Source: Hymenobacter sp. GOD-10R (GTDB taxonomy: Bacteria > Bacteroidota > Bacteroidia > Cytophagales > Hymenobacteraceae). From it: DNA of 64,000 nt. Location: contig NZ_CP141189.1 of assembly GCF_035609205.1 (NCBI RefSeq), positions 1-64,000 of the forward strand. The letters are read 5' to 3'. Positions 24,685-33,473 of the stretch are shown piece by piece. A model generated the notes under the pieces. It worked only from the letters and a program-made list of their open reading frames with translations, ran no database searches and was not told where the DNA came from. The position numbers and the translations under genes were made by a program. Positions within the stretch are counted from its first letter, which is position 1. Every line of letters starts with the position of its first letter.

Positions 24685-26049
24685 ATGATTGAGCAGACCG
24701 AACCTAAACCAAGTGCTGGAGAACAGCAGGTTTCCCAAACCACAGGGCCAGCAGCGGCCCCGAAGAAAGCGCCCCTAGTCAACATTGATACGGTGCGTGA
24801 TGAATTTATCACCAACGCTCAACCGGTAGCTGACGCCTTGCGCAAAAGCGGAAAAGAGGTGGCAGCTACCCAGCTCGAAGAAGCCGCTAAAATTATCGGG
24901 GTAGCCGTTGGTCCGCAACCGGCCCAGCGCGTAGCTGGTGATAGCCTGAAAGGCGACTCGGTAGGCAATGTGCTCAAAAACATTTGGGACGTAATTGAGA
25001 AAGACCCAACGTTAAAAAAACTGCCTGAAGCAAAGAACTTGCGCAAGGCCAGTGACACGCTGGATGGTGCAGGGCTACTTAATATCACGGTGCGTAACGG
25101 CGTGATCGTAAGCTTTGTCAGTAATTTTGCCGAGAACTTTGCCAATGCACAGCAGCATGCACCAAAGCCTGAGCAAAAGCCAGCAGTCGTGAAGGAGTCG
25201 CTGGCCTCAGCCGCGCGGGTGCAGCAGATGCCAGCCAAGTCGACTGCTGCACCCGTGTCCGTAGCTCCCGTAGAGCAACCAGCCAAAGTACCGCCACAGA
25301 CTCAGGAGAAAGCAGCTGCCTTGTTAAGTCCTGCGCTTATGGAGAAAGCCAGAGAACTGCATCAGCAGTCCGTAAGTAATCAAGTTAAAGGCTTCACCCG
25401 CGAGGATGTCCCCGCCGAAACACTCGCTAAAATGGGTGTGCAGGTAAGTGACCTGGAGAAATCAGGGCAGTTGCAAAAGCTACTGAGCGGCCAAAAGACC
25501 GACCTTATCTCTTCCTTTTCCTTACGCAATGAACAAGGCGAAGCCGTGCCGTTTGCGGCCAAGCTGGTGCTCAAGCGGGACGAAGTCGGTGCTCCCAGTT
25601 TGCAATTCGACTTGCCGAAGCACCAGCTCATAATTCCTGAGCAGATCCTAGGCAAAGAGATTACCCCAGCGATGCGCCAGCAACTCGTTAGTGATGGGGT
25701 AGTGCCGTTGGCTGATGGCTTCCGGGATGGCAAAGGGCAAACCTTTGCTGCTTACGTGGCCATCGACAAGGATATGAACCGAGTGGTAGCCGTGCGCCGC
25801 GAGGGGATGATACTACCCAAGGAGGTGCTAGGTATTAAACTAACTTCTGAACAGCAGAAGCTATTACTGGAGGGCCAGCCGACCAAAGTAGAAGGCATGA
25901 CCAATAGTAAGAACCAGCTCTTTGACGCGACCGTGCAGATTGATCCGGTGAAGCGCCAGCTAAACTTTCGGGATGTCACACCCCATGTTGCGAAGGAGAT
26001 TAAGCAGGAGGCCAAGCAAGAAGCTCCACGGTCAAGAATTCGCTTATAA
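24685..26049 (+). CDS. DUF3945/DUF4099-type conjugation accessory protein
   Basis: The ATG at 24685 gives 454 residues (an earlier GTG at 24643 is less likely). Residues ~100-220 are a linker rich in Ala/Lys/Pro, while the C-terminal 200 residues contain two DUF3945-like units: LGKEITPAMRQQLVSDGVVPLADG and LGIKLTSEQQKLLLEGQPTKVEG, each followed by a beta strand (in pieces). Such proteins accompany the mobilisation and toprim genes of Bacteroidetes elements; their function is not known. Confidence 0.75.
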   Translation: MIEQTEPKPSAGEQQVSQTTGPAAAPKKAPLVNIDTVRDEFITNAQPVADALRKSGKEVAATQLEEAAKIIGVAVGPQPAQRVAGDSLKGDSVGNVLKNIWDVIEKDPTLKKLPEAKNLRKASDTLDGAGLLNITVRNGVIVSFVSNFAENFANAQQHAPKPEQKPAVVKESLASAARVQQMPAKSTAAPVSVAPVEQPAKVPPQTQEKAAALLSPALMEKARELHQQSVSNQVKGFTREDVPAETLAKMGVQVSDLEKSGQLQKLLSGQKTDLISSFSLRNEQGEAVPFAAKLVLKRDEVGAPSLQFDLPKHQLIIPEQILGKEITPAMRQQLVSDGVVPLADGFRDGKGQTFAAYVAIDKDMNRVVAVRREGMILPKEVLGIKLTSEQQKLLLEGQPTKVEGMTNSKNQLFDATVQIDPVKRQLNFRDVTPHVAKEIKQEAKQEAPRSRIRL

Positions 26050-26069
26050 TTCGCTTGTTTTGAATACGG

Positions 26070-26105
26070 AAATCAGTTCCTGCTCATACCGGGGACTGAT
26101 TTTCT
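26070..26105 (+). terminator. Terminator after the DUF3945 gene
   Basis: AAATCAGT pairs with ACTGATTT across a short GC-rich loop region, with TTTCTATT after the stem, 21 bp past the stop codon at 26049. Confidence 0.6.
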
Positions 26106-26158
26106 ATTAGTACCTAACCCGACCCACACACCTATGCAACAATTAACTGGACGCGCTC

Positions 26159-27538
26159 ATGCAACAGCCCCGCGAACCTGAGCTTAATTTCACCCAAGTC
26201 AAGAAGGACCTCAATCTAATTGACTTAGTGCTGCACCTGGGCTATCAGCACAACCGAGCCAAGAGCGGCCCTTCGCTCGACAAAGGCAAGTTTCACGTCT
26301 TTGATTACCGAGGCAACCCAAACCTAGATCAAGTCATTATCTACAAGGCGAACTCAGGGGATTATCTGTACTTCAGCCGAGCCGATGATCGGGACAAGGG
26401 TAGCGTCATTGACTTTCTTAAATACCGTGTTGAGAATCCGCGCATTGATGGCATTGTGGCCAGCGCAGGCAAGGGCATTTGGGCCAGCGTCATCGACAAC
26501 GCAAAGCGGTTTCTGAACTTGCCCGAGCAGCAGCGGCAAGCAAGCCCCATTCTGCAGGCGAGTATTGAGCCGGTCAAACGGGGTGATCAGTATGTGCCGG
26601 ATTTCCTACTAAAGACCACCCCCCTAACTGATAAGCGCTACTTGCTTAGCCGTGGACTTAGCGAAGAGACGTTAAGCAACAGCTGCTTTGCCGGCCGAAT
26701 CCTGAACCACATTCATGAAGGTTTAAGCAAGGATGGCCACTCGTACAAATTTGTAAACACCGCCTTCCCGCAGCTCTACAAGGATAAGATTGTAGGTCTG
26801 GAAATTAAGGCCAACGGCTTCAAGGGGCAGGCGGCTGATTCATTGAATTCGTCGGCGCTGTGGATATCCAACAGCGGGGCCAAGACGCACACGCTTATTG
26901 TGTCGGAGAGCGCCATTGATAGCCTCTCTCACTTTCAGTTGAAGCAGCCCAATAATACCATGTACGCATCGACGTCGGGCAATCTGACGGATAACAAGGT
27001 GGCCGAGATCAAGCGCCTGGTGGAAAATCAGAACCTGAGAACAGTGAAGCTAGCTTTTGATAACAACCTGGAGGGGCATATATTCGACACACGACTGATT
27101 GCAGGGCTAGCCCACGAGTCCACGCCCATGCGTATCGAGCGCAATCTGCCCGGACTGCTCACCATCAGTATCTACTCGGACCAAGAGAAGTACTTTGCGA
27201 ACCTGCATCAGCTAGCTAGGAACTACAATCAACGGATTACGGAGGGCTATTATCAGGTAGCAGGGCGCGAGCCAGCCACCTCCAATACCCTGACCAGTGA
27301 GTTGATCATTGCGGCCAAGCAGGCAGAGAACAGCTATCACTTTCATGTTCCTAAGCGCCTCGAAACCTTGGCCTTTTTTAACCAGGCTTTGGTAACAGCT
27401 TACCCGATGACCGCGCGGTTGGAACTGGACAAGTCGCGCGCCAATGATTGGAATGATCAGTTGAAGCAGAATAGCAAAGCGAACACGTTGGCACCCTTGA
27501 TGCGCCAGCAGATTCAGCGGCGGGGACCGAAGTTGTAA
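26159..27538 (+). CDS. Toprim / DUF3991 primase-like protein
   Basis: The product has 459 residues. The N-terminal region (~10-110) resembles the CHC2-like DUF3991 domain but lacks its cysteines, as is usual in this group. The middle region (~245-325) is a toprim-like domain with LIVSESAIDSLSHFQL and LAFDNNLEGH. The C-terminus is helical with basic residues. Proteins of this layout sit beside relaxases in Bacteroidetes plasmids and transposons and may prime the transferred strand. The start codon is 109 bp after the previous gene. Confidence 0.82.
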   Translation: MQQPREPELNFTQVKKDLNLIDLVLHLGYQHNRAKSGPSLDKGKFHVFDYRGNPNLDQVIIYKANSGDYLYFSRADDRDKGSVIDFLKYRVENPRIDGIVASAGKGIWASVIDNAKRFLNLPEQQRQASPILQASIEPVKRGDQYVPDFLLKTTPLTDKRYLLSRGLSEETLSNSCFAGRILNHIHEGLSKDGHSYKFVNTAFPQLYKDKIVGLEIKANGFKGQAADSLNSSALWISNSGAKTHTLIVSESAIDSLSHFQLKQPNNTMYASTSGNLTDNKVAEIKRLVENQNLRTVKLAFDNNLEGHIFDTRLIAGLAHESTPMRIERNLPGLLTISIYSDQEKYFANLHQLARNYNQRITEGYYQVAGREPATSNTLTSELIIAAKQAENSYHFHVPKRLETLAFFNQALVTAYPMTARLELDKSRANDWNDQLKQNSKANTLAPLMRQQIQRRGPKL

Positions 27539-27541
27539 GAA

Positions 27542-27652
27542 GAGAGCATCAAAAAGTGTGGGGCAGTTGCGCTCACCTATTCTTGATCATTGTCGGCACC
27601 GCTTTTTCTAATAGCTGCTCAACCCAACTGCCCCACACTTTTTGATGCTCTC
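27542..27652. repeat. 111-bp element with 28-bp perfect inverted ends
   Basis: Arms 27542-27569 and 27625-27652 match perfectly in inverted orientation and enclose 55 bp. The arms begin GAGAGCATC and contain GTGTGGGGCAGTTG. The symmetry extends imperfectly outward (AAGAA and TTCTT). No target-site duplication is evident. It could be a MITE-like remnant or a very strong bidirectional terminator for the mob operon. Confidence 0.7.
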
Positions 27653-27918
27653 GAGTTCTTGGGGTTCTCGTTACAACGGGGCGAGAAATTACGGTAAGCT
27701 TCAAAACGTTGTTTATCAGTACACCTTGCTAGTGCCTCATAAAATGTTCGTATTGCAGACTCACCAGGGTGTTGAGAATGCCAAAGCCATTTACCAGAGC
27801 GGCCAGCACGAGTAAAATGACGACGGTTCTGGTCCAGCCGGAAGCTAGAAGTTTGTAGTTCATGCAGGTCGTTGCTGATCGAGGCTTTCCCGGCTATAAG
27901 TACTGAAGAGTAGACCAA
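27619..27918 (-). CDS. Doubtful small ORF
   Basis: A 99-residue frame (TTG start) has a believable middle part (RLDQNRRHFTRAGRSGKWL, then HSQHPGESAIRTFYEALARC), but its 3' end runs through an arm of the 28-bp inverted repeat. I do not recognise it. It may be a remnant of a longer gene, and it is not clearly a true gene. Confidence 0.25.
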   Translation of the reverse strand: MVYSSVLIAGKASISNDLHELQTSSFRLDQNRRHFTRAGRSGKWLWHSQHPGESAIRTFYEALARCTDKQRFEAYRNFSPRCNENPKNSRASKSVGQLG

Positions 27919-28113
27919 GCACTACCATGGGCCAGTCTTGGCAATAACTAGACAAAAGCAAGAAACGGACCTAGCTGACAAACGGGCTGCTTTCTGGGAA
28001 AAGCTGATTAACGTAATGTTGCTTCTAACTAAAGTCTCGGAAAAGTAATGATTACGGTCCTATATCGGAGCGCGGCATTTTTGGTACTTTGGCTAGAAAT
28101 AGGCTCCCCTTTA

Positions 28114-28458
28114 TCATAAGTTACTCTTTTCTAAGCCGCTTTTCGCCTCGTAACGGTCATAGAACTCGCCGGTCCCCTTGGCGTCCAACCTGCCGACAAT
28201 GACTTCCACCGAGCTGTGACTGAGATCTAAGTCGGGTCGCAGGGAAACGTGTTCTCGGGCGCCAACGGGGAGGGCTGAGAGCTCCTCTTGCTGGCGGTCA
28301 GCTAAGCGGAGCAACAGCTGGGCAAACGATCTGAGGCCCTCTGGATCGCCGTGAATTAAGATGGTTTGCCCTGGCTGCCTTTCGCCTGCAACCTCTTCTT
28401 CGTCATGGCCAACAAAGAGGTCTAAATGACCGGTGAGTGCTGATTGGTAGGAGTTCAT
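28114..28458 (-). CDS. Imm32-like immunity-type protein
   Basis: The ATG at 28458 gives 114 residues. The pattern ILIHGDPEGLRSFAQLLLRLAD, then EHVSLRPDLDLS, then VGRLDAKGTGEFY (in pieces) matches what I recall of Imm32, an immunity-protein family. No toxin lies beside it, so it may be an orphan immunity gene. Imm32-like genes occur widely as orphans in Hymenobacter-type genomes, as far as I recall. Confidence 0.6.
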   Translation of the reverse strand: MNSYQSALTGHLDLFVGHDEEEVAGERQPGQTILIHGDPEGLRSFAQLLLRLADRQQEELSALPVGAREHVSLRPDLDLSHSSVEVIVGRLDAKGTGEFYDRYEAKSGLEKSNL

Positions 28459-29128
28459 GTTTACAGAGGGTCTTTCGAGCCGTACCACCGCTACGGTCTG
28501 ACTAGCGAATGAAAAATCAACTAAAGTAACCCCTTTTCACATGTTGGAAATCACCATGGCTACTGCAGAACTCCAGGCCGTAGTTTAGTTTGCTACGACT
28601 CTCGCATAAAACAGGCAAAATGCTTGCTTAGCGCTTCTGTTTTCAGATAATAGAGGGTAGTATATACGGTTTATATACTATTATTGGGGTTCTGCAACAG
28701 CCACGAGGGTACTTCACAACTCCTCGACCCGGGACAACGTGTTCGTCCGGTTCGTCCACTACATTGCGGTCGGCGAAGTGACGCACCTTACAGCCAAAGC
28801 CAAAAGTGCTGATGGCGGTTGGGTGACGATGACGTTTTGCGGCACGCTTGTACGCGTCGTTCGTAGCAGAAGTAGCTACTTAACTTCGCCCTAGACTAGC
28901 ATCGAACAACCCAGTCAGTGCCGGATAAGGCAGTGCGGGGAGCTGCTCTTGCCACTGCGGGCGTGTTGCGGAGCATCAAGCAACGTCACCTGGGCTTTGT
29001 GCGTGAACAGGCCGCCCTCGGAGCAGGGATCGGCCGCCACGCGCAACAGAGGCGAAACGCTGAGTGGGTACGTACCCAGTATTAAAGGGTGAACGGACCA
29101 CCAGCGGCAAACGCTATTGCCTCTAGGG
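28459..29128. other. 670-bp gap without a clear gene
   Basis: A 42-codon plus-strand frame from GTG 28739 to 28867 reads plausibly (FVRFVHYIAVGEVTHL, then GGWVTMTFCGTLV) and may be the remnant of a gene. The rest contains TA-rich stretches near 28660-28685 and nothing else that I can identify. Confidence 0.35.
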
Positions 29129-29701
29129 TCAAGCGGGCAACGGAATGCGAAACAGGCCGGCCAGTTGCTGCAGCGCCGTCCGATTGCGGGTTTTCACCGT
29201 GCCCAGCGGCAGGGCCAAGTAGTCGGCTACTTCCTGCTGGGTATAGCCTTCAAAAAAGCGCAGCTCCAACACGCGCCGGTACGCCGGCGGCAGGGCGTGC
29301 AGCAGTTCGCGCACGCCCAGATACTCGGCCGAGCCGGTCGAGGGCAGTTGATGGAGCGCGGCGTGTTCCTCGTCCCAGACCGTGCGACAGGTGAGGCGAT
29401 GCGGGGCTGAGCGCAGGTGATCGATGGCCCGGCGCTGGCAAATCGTCAGGCTCCAGCTGAACAGGCGCCCACGTGCCGCGTCGTAGTCGGGCATGGCGTG
29501 CCAGATCTTCACCAGACCCTCCTGCAACAGGTCCTCAGCGGTGGCGGGGCACCGCACCAAGCGCAGAATGCGGCGGTAGAGGGTAGAACCATAGCGCTCG
29601 TAAAACGCGGTCATGGCGCTTTCGTCGCGGGCGCATAAGCGCGCCACTAAACGGGTTTCCGCCGCCGGTGGCGGGGCAAGGGGTAGCGAAGAGAGAGGCA
29701 T
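29129..29701 (-). CDS. ECF sigma factor (sigma-70 family)
   Basis: The ATG at 29701 gives 190 residues; the earlier ORF start at 29839 adds a low-complexity stretch. Region 2 (ALYERYGST-like, here TAFYERYGSTLYRRILRLV) and the YEQ-type core promoter region (EDLLQEGLVKIWHAMP) are clear, as is region 4 with FFEGYTQQEVADYLALPLGTVKTR (in pieces). No anti-sigma gene lies next to it on either side. It may regulate stress genes in the accessory region. Confidence 0.88.
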   Translation of the reverse strand: MPLSSLPLAPPPAAETRLVARLCARDESAMTAFYERYGSTLYRRILRLVRCPATAEDLLQEGLVKIWHAMPDYDAARGRLFSWSLTICQRRAIDHLRSAPHRLTCRTVWDEEHAALHQLPSTGSAEYLGVRELLHALPPAYRRVLELRFFEGYTQQEVADYLALPLGTVKTRNRTALQQLAGLFRIPLPA

Positions 29702-30246
29702 AAGAACAGGTCGTGCTGTCACGTACGAGCTCCCCCGTAAAAAGGAGGCTTCGACTCGAAAATAAGCGCTACCGCTGGGCCACCGGCTACTAGCGGGTCG
29801 TAAACGAAATCGCTCTTGCCCAGACTCTTTACCGAACAAAAAGGGCTGGAGCGGCTAGGCGATCGGCACTAGAAGGGGCTTGCAGAAAGCGGCTGGCGGA
29901 ATGAGACGAGGCTTTTTGGTCACCATCCGTGGAACAGAGCAGCTACGAAAGTTACTTATTGAGCTAGGTATTCAGCTCACTCACCCGGTATGTTAGTTAA
30001 CCTAAACCAGGTCATTCGTAGTGCCTACCGCCCACCGTTAGATCGCATGCCTCCCAAATGAGTCGCCCGTGCCGAGCCGACGGACCTGGCGTTGGCCATC
30101 GACCGGTGAGCACTTGTCTGACTAGCCTGAAATCAGCAGCCTGGGTCTCTCCGCTGGGCTTGCGGTTCGTATACTCAAGGCGCCACGTGCTGACGGAAGA
30201 GGGGGCGCGGTAAAACCGGGTTCATTTTTTCTTCTTTTGCCCGACT
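29702..30246. other. 545-bp gap without a clear gene
   Basis: Only a 32-codon plus-strand frame (29901-29999, MRRGFLVTIRGTEQQLRK) is seen; it might be a gene remnant. The sigma factor's promoter must lie near 29702-29800. I find no other structure. Confidence 0.3.
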
Positions 30247-30555
30247 ATGCCGCCTACTAGCTTGATTCTTCGTGTGGTTGTGGAGGATAGTGCTTCCGTG
30301 GCCGAGGTGTGCTTAGTAGTACAACTCCCGGCGGGCACCACTGTGATCTGGGAAGGGGACGTGCCCTACTTACTGGGGGCGCATTGGGGGAGCGAGCGCA
30401 CGGCTGCGTGGCTAGGGGAACAATTTCGGCGACACGCAGCTCTTGTCATGCAACAAATGGGTCACCAACCGCTACGGCAAGCGCTGCAAGTTAGCCTGAT
30501 GCGGCACCAACAGCCAGGTGGTGGCCAAGTGTGGCTTACGAGGTGCTTACCCTGA
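30247..30555 (+). CDS. Hypothetical protein
   Basis: The 102-residue protein begins MPPTSLILRVVVEDSASVAE and is mixed alpha/beta with a Gln-rich C-terminal half. There is no signal peptide or membrane helix. The base composition fits coding, and it stands alone on the plus strand. No family is recognised. Confidence 0.5.
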   Translation: MPPTSLILRVVVEDSASVAEVCLVVQLPAGTTVIWEGDVPYLLGAHWGSERTAAWLGEQFRRHAALVMQQMGHQPLRQALQVSLMRHQQPGGGQVWLTRCLP

Positions 30556-30934
30556 AGGCAATAGTTCGTTATTGGCTTATTAATCCTGCTTTTAGAGAGG
30601 ATCTTCTTTTTGCGTTAGTAGGAGTGCTCTTAGAATCGTGAGCTAAGTGCATTCCTTATACGCAGGTAGCGAATGGCTTTTTTTACGCCCAGTTGGGACT
30701 TGCTATAACCGCGAGGCAGGCCTTGTTATACAGGCCTCTCAGCTTCACAATTAGCATACTGCCCACCGAGGATACATATATTTTTATAGCGAGGAATGAC
30801 TCGTACAAGACTAATACGATACATTCACTAACTACTTAGTTATCAAGCCGTGATATTCATTGAATTGTGCAAAGTGCCTTAAAAAGTACTGCAATCTTTA
30901 GCGGCTTATACGTCATTATTCAAGTCCCACCCCT
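30556..30934. other. 379-bp AT-leaning gap
   Basis: The stretch includes ATATATTTTTATAGCGAGG near 30776, which may carry a promoter for the STAS-like gene that follows. No hairpin or ORF stands out. Confidence 0.3.
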
Positions 30935-31363
30935 ATGGTAAAAACCTTACATGAATCCCCTAGTTTTTCGTTGTGCCACGATTCGGAGAATAACTGGTTG
31001 TTCGCGCAATGGAGTGGCCTGCAAAGCAAGGCGACCTCGTTGGCCGCTTGTGCCGTGATTTTACAGCAGGCTCGCCACGTCTCTTATCTCAAACTACTCT
31101 GTGATAGCAGTCAGGCCCTGGACGGCTGGAATGGAATCAGCGAATGGGTTAGTACCAACTATTTGCCTCAATTAGCAGACGCGGGTATTGGCGTTATTGC
31201 CTGGATCAATGCCCGGGATTGGCAGACCAACACGGTCATTTCCGATTTTATTCAACACTCGGAAAAGCCCTTTATCGCAACGTTTGACGAGGGCGCGACG
31301 GCGTACGAATGGCTTCGCCATACCCATTTTGGCAAACCCAGTACGCCGGCGAAGCAGCGTTAA
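30935..31363 (+). CDS. STAS/SpoIIAA-like protein
   Basis: The 142-residue protein is mixed alpha/beta: SFSLCHDSENNWLFAQWSG, then VSYLKLLCDSSQALDGWNG, IGVIAWINARDW and a final helix (TAYEWLRHT). The sequence is like the STAS/SEC14-type small proteins frequent in Hymenobacter, which have no proven partner. There is no membrane segment. Confidence 0.55.
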   Translation: MVKTLHESPSFSLCHDSENNWLFAQWSGLQSKATSLAACAVILQQARHVSYLKLLCDSSQALDGWNGISEWVSTNYLPQLADAGIGVIAWINARDWQTNTVISDFIQHSEKPFIATFDEGATAYEWLRHTHFGKPSTPAKQR

Positions 31364-31968
31364 CAAGGGCTGGAGCCAGCACAGGCAGTAACCGGCTACT
31401 GCCTAGGTAGCCAGACTAGAAGAACCTCGATTACGCCTTGCAGAACGAAAAATCAGGGGGCAAGGCGAAGGCTGGTCGCAATTCATACCGGCTGTGCCGC
31501 TGTGCCCTGAAATAGTGAGCTATCTGCGCGGGACCTGGTGCCCGCACGCACCCGGGCACCTCGAGCGCGACGGGTCGCCGCGCGAAGCCCACTGTCGTCG
31601 TACTGCCCAGCGCCAGGCGAGCCGGATCACTAGCGCGTCGTACCTCAACTGTCCCGTAAGCAGAGTTCATCGCAAGTCCATCTAGGATACTACCCACTCC
31701 TCCGTGGGCCAGCTACCGCTAAGTTAAACGGACAAGTCTACCGTTACGAATGAAGTGCGATTGACTGCGCGCCAATCCGCAATAGACGTGACGGCGTAGA
31801 TTGCCCGGCGCTGATCCAGGTGCCCGTATAGATTCAGTAAAAGCCCGCGCTCGCTGAGCCGGGCTTTTCTTACGGCCGGTGTATTGACGCTGACGCTCAG
31901 GATCAGCTACTTGTCTGCGCCAGCGGAACTGTGGCGTCCCCTACGGAGCGTAACAAGAACTTCATCTG
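31364..31968. other. 605-bp gap without a gene
   Basis: I see no convincing ORF. An 88-codon minus-strand frame (31431-31697) lacks sensible composition. The one clear element is a terminator at 31839-31868. Confidence 0.35.
31839..31868 (+). terminator. Rho-independent terminator
   Basis: AAAAGCCCG pairs with CGGGCTTTT across 12 bases and is followed by T residues. No intact gene ends nearby; the stem may be left from a decayed gene, or may work on the minus strand as well. Confidence 0.6.
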
Positions 31969-32232
31969 CTAGGTAGCTAGGCGTTGAATGCTGTGCACTT
32001 CGGCCCGGTGGTAGGCTTCGACCCACGACTTCAGGGACGCTTCAGCTTGCTGCAGGGAGCCTAGATCGCGATAAAACCCATGGGCCAACGCGGGCCCGTG
32101 ATCGGGGCGGTGGAAAATGTAGAACGTCGTTTTCGGTTGCTGCTGCTCGTTCAAGCGCACCAAGAGAAAAATGACGCAGCCCCTGTGCGCAAGGCGGCAA
32201 TAATGGTAAACAGGTGGCATCGTGGCACGCAT
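31969..32232 (-). CDS. Hypothetical small protein
   Basis: The 87-residue protein (or 83 from the second ATG) has PPVYHYCRLAHRGCVIFLLV at its N-terminus and a helical end (SLQQAEASLKSWVEAYHRAE). It looks like a small alpha/beta protein. No family is recognised. Confidence 0.45.
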   Translation of the reverse strand: MRATMPPVYHYCRLAHRGCVIFLLVRLNEQQQPKTTFYIFHRPDHGPALAHGFYRDLGSLQQAEASLKSWVEAYHRAEVHSIQRLAT

Positions 32233-32482
32233 AGTAGTAAGCTAACTTTATACACAGGGGTGCCCCTGGCGTAGCAGAATTCTGGCAGTCGACAACCTGC
32301 AGTGAATATATTAAATTAAAACTATATTATTGATTTACCAACTAACCGTTGCACCGCCATAAGCAGACGCAACCCGTGAAAGGGCTAGTCCTGCCGATAC
32401 AGCAGCGCATCCTACCAGGAGGGTCGGGCAAAAACTCGCGGCTAGGCTAAGTACGTAGGTACTGCCATTGCCTTGCTATCGT

Positions 32483-32803
32483 ATGCCTGCTGACTTAGTC
32501 GCTATTCTTGACACCTTACGCCTGCAGTTGCTTTCTTTGTCGATAACGGCTCCCTACTACCGGGCACGCTTACGGCGCATCACCCAGCAACTGGACTACG
32601 TGGTGCAGGCCTGGCCCGCCGAAGACTGGCCCGTCCGCCCGCCTGCGCCCGCTCAGCCGCTATTGCGGCAGCTGCGCCCGCCCGTTCCTACCCGCCAGCA
32701 GCTGCGAGCCCACTTGCAGAAGCTGGAAGAAATCCTGCAAGACGAGAACCCGCTAGTAGAGCACCAACAAGAATTGCTCAACCTGCTGCTCTTCTTTTCT
32801 TAA
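32483..32803 (+). CDS. Hypothetical helical protein
   Basis: The ATG at 32483 gives 106 residues, nearly all helical, with a Pro-rich linker (WPVRPPAPAQPLL) between two helical halves. It ends LVEHQQELLNLLLFFS. No family is recognised. Confidence 0.5.
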   Translation: MPADLVAILDTLRLQLLSLSITAPYYRARLRRITQQLDYVVQAWPAEDWPVRPPAPAQPLLRQLRPPVPTRQQLRAHLQKLEEILQDENPLVEHQQELLNLLLFFS

Positions 32804-32907
32804 AAGCTTTCCTGCCGGCTATTTTGGTATATTTTATTCTAGGCGCTCAATCAGGCACTGCGTACCGACCGCCACCCAGGGCCGGCCTTTGGCAGCACGC
32901 TGGCCAG

Positions 32908-33387
32908 TCACCCGGCTGCTCGCTGTAAGGTTTCGTACAGCAGCGGAGCGGCCACTTCCAGCAGGTGCAGGTTCAGCGGGATCTGCTGACACAAGTCAAA
33001 ATCGTAGTGGCACAAGGTGCCGTAGAGGTACCCTTGCGCGTCGTAGATGACCACCCCGCAGGAGGAGACGACCAACGTGTCGACCTGCTGGGCCAGCGGG
33101 TCGGTAAACGCATTGAGAATCTGCAACGACTCGCGCTGGCTCCCCACCAGGGAACAGAAGGCTTCGATTAAGGGCACCGCCTTGCCTTGCCGCACGCGGG
33201 CATCATAGCGGTCAAAGAGCACGAGGTTGCGCGACTGCTGCCCGTCAAAACGAAACACGCCGGTATAGCGGTGCGTGGTGCCCTGATTCAAGTAGCCCAG
33301 CGCCGCATGCACCCCCTGGTGCTGCAGCACGTGGCGGAAGGCCGATAGATCGGGGCGGGGGGTGGGGTTTGCAGGAGAGGAGGCCAT
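32908..33387 (-). CDS. GAF-domain protein
   Basis: The 159-residue single GAF domain has HRYTGVFRFDGQQSRNLVLFD, then FCSLVGSQRESLQIL, VVSSCGVVIYDAQG and YGTLCHYDFDLC, in order. It is a paralogue of the gene at 43575 (HRYTGLFRFEG, YGTLCHYD). GAF domains bind small ligands or chromophores. It lies 86 bp downstream of the BLUF gene on the same strand, so both may be co-expressed. Ligand and partner are unknown. Confidence 0.75.
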   Translation of the reverse strand: MASSPANPTPRPDLSAFRHVLQHQGVHAALGYLNQGTTHRYTGVFRFDGQQSRNLVLFDRYDARVRQGKAVPLIEAFCSLVGSQRESLQILNAFTDPLAQQVDTLVVSSCGVVIYDAQGYLYGTLCHYDFDLCQQIPLNLHLLEVAAPLLYETLQRAAG

Positions 33388-33473
33388 CTAAGTAGTAGGT
33401 AGGGCACAGGGAAGGGCCGCGGTCAGGTAGCCTTCTGGTGCGCCACGACAACCCGCTGAACCAATGCTAATAA

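Noticed and set aside
31431..31697. 88-codon minus-strand ORF
   Set aside because: There is no family-like pattern, and codon and residue use are not convincing.
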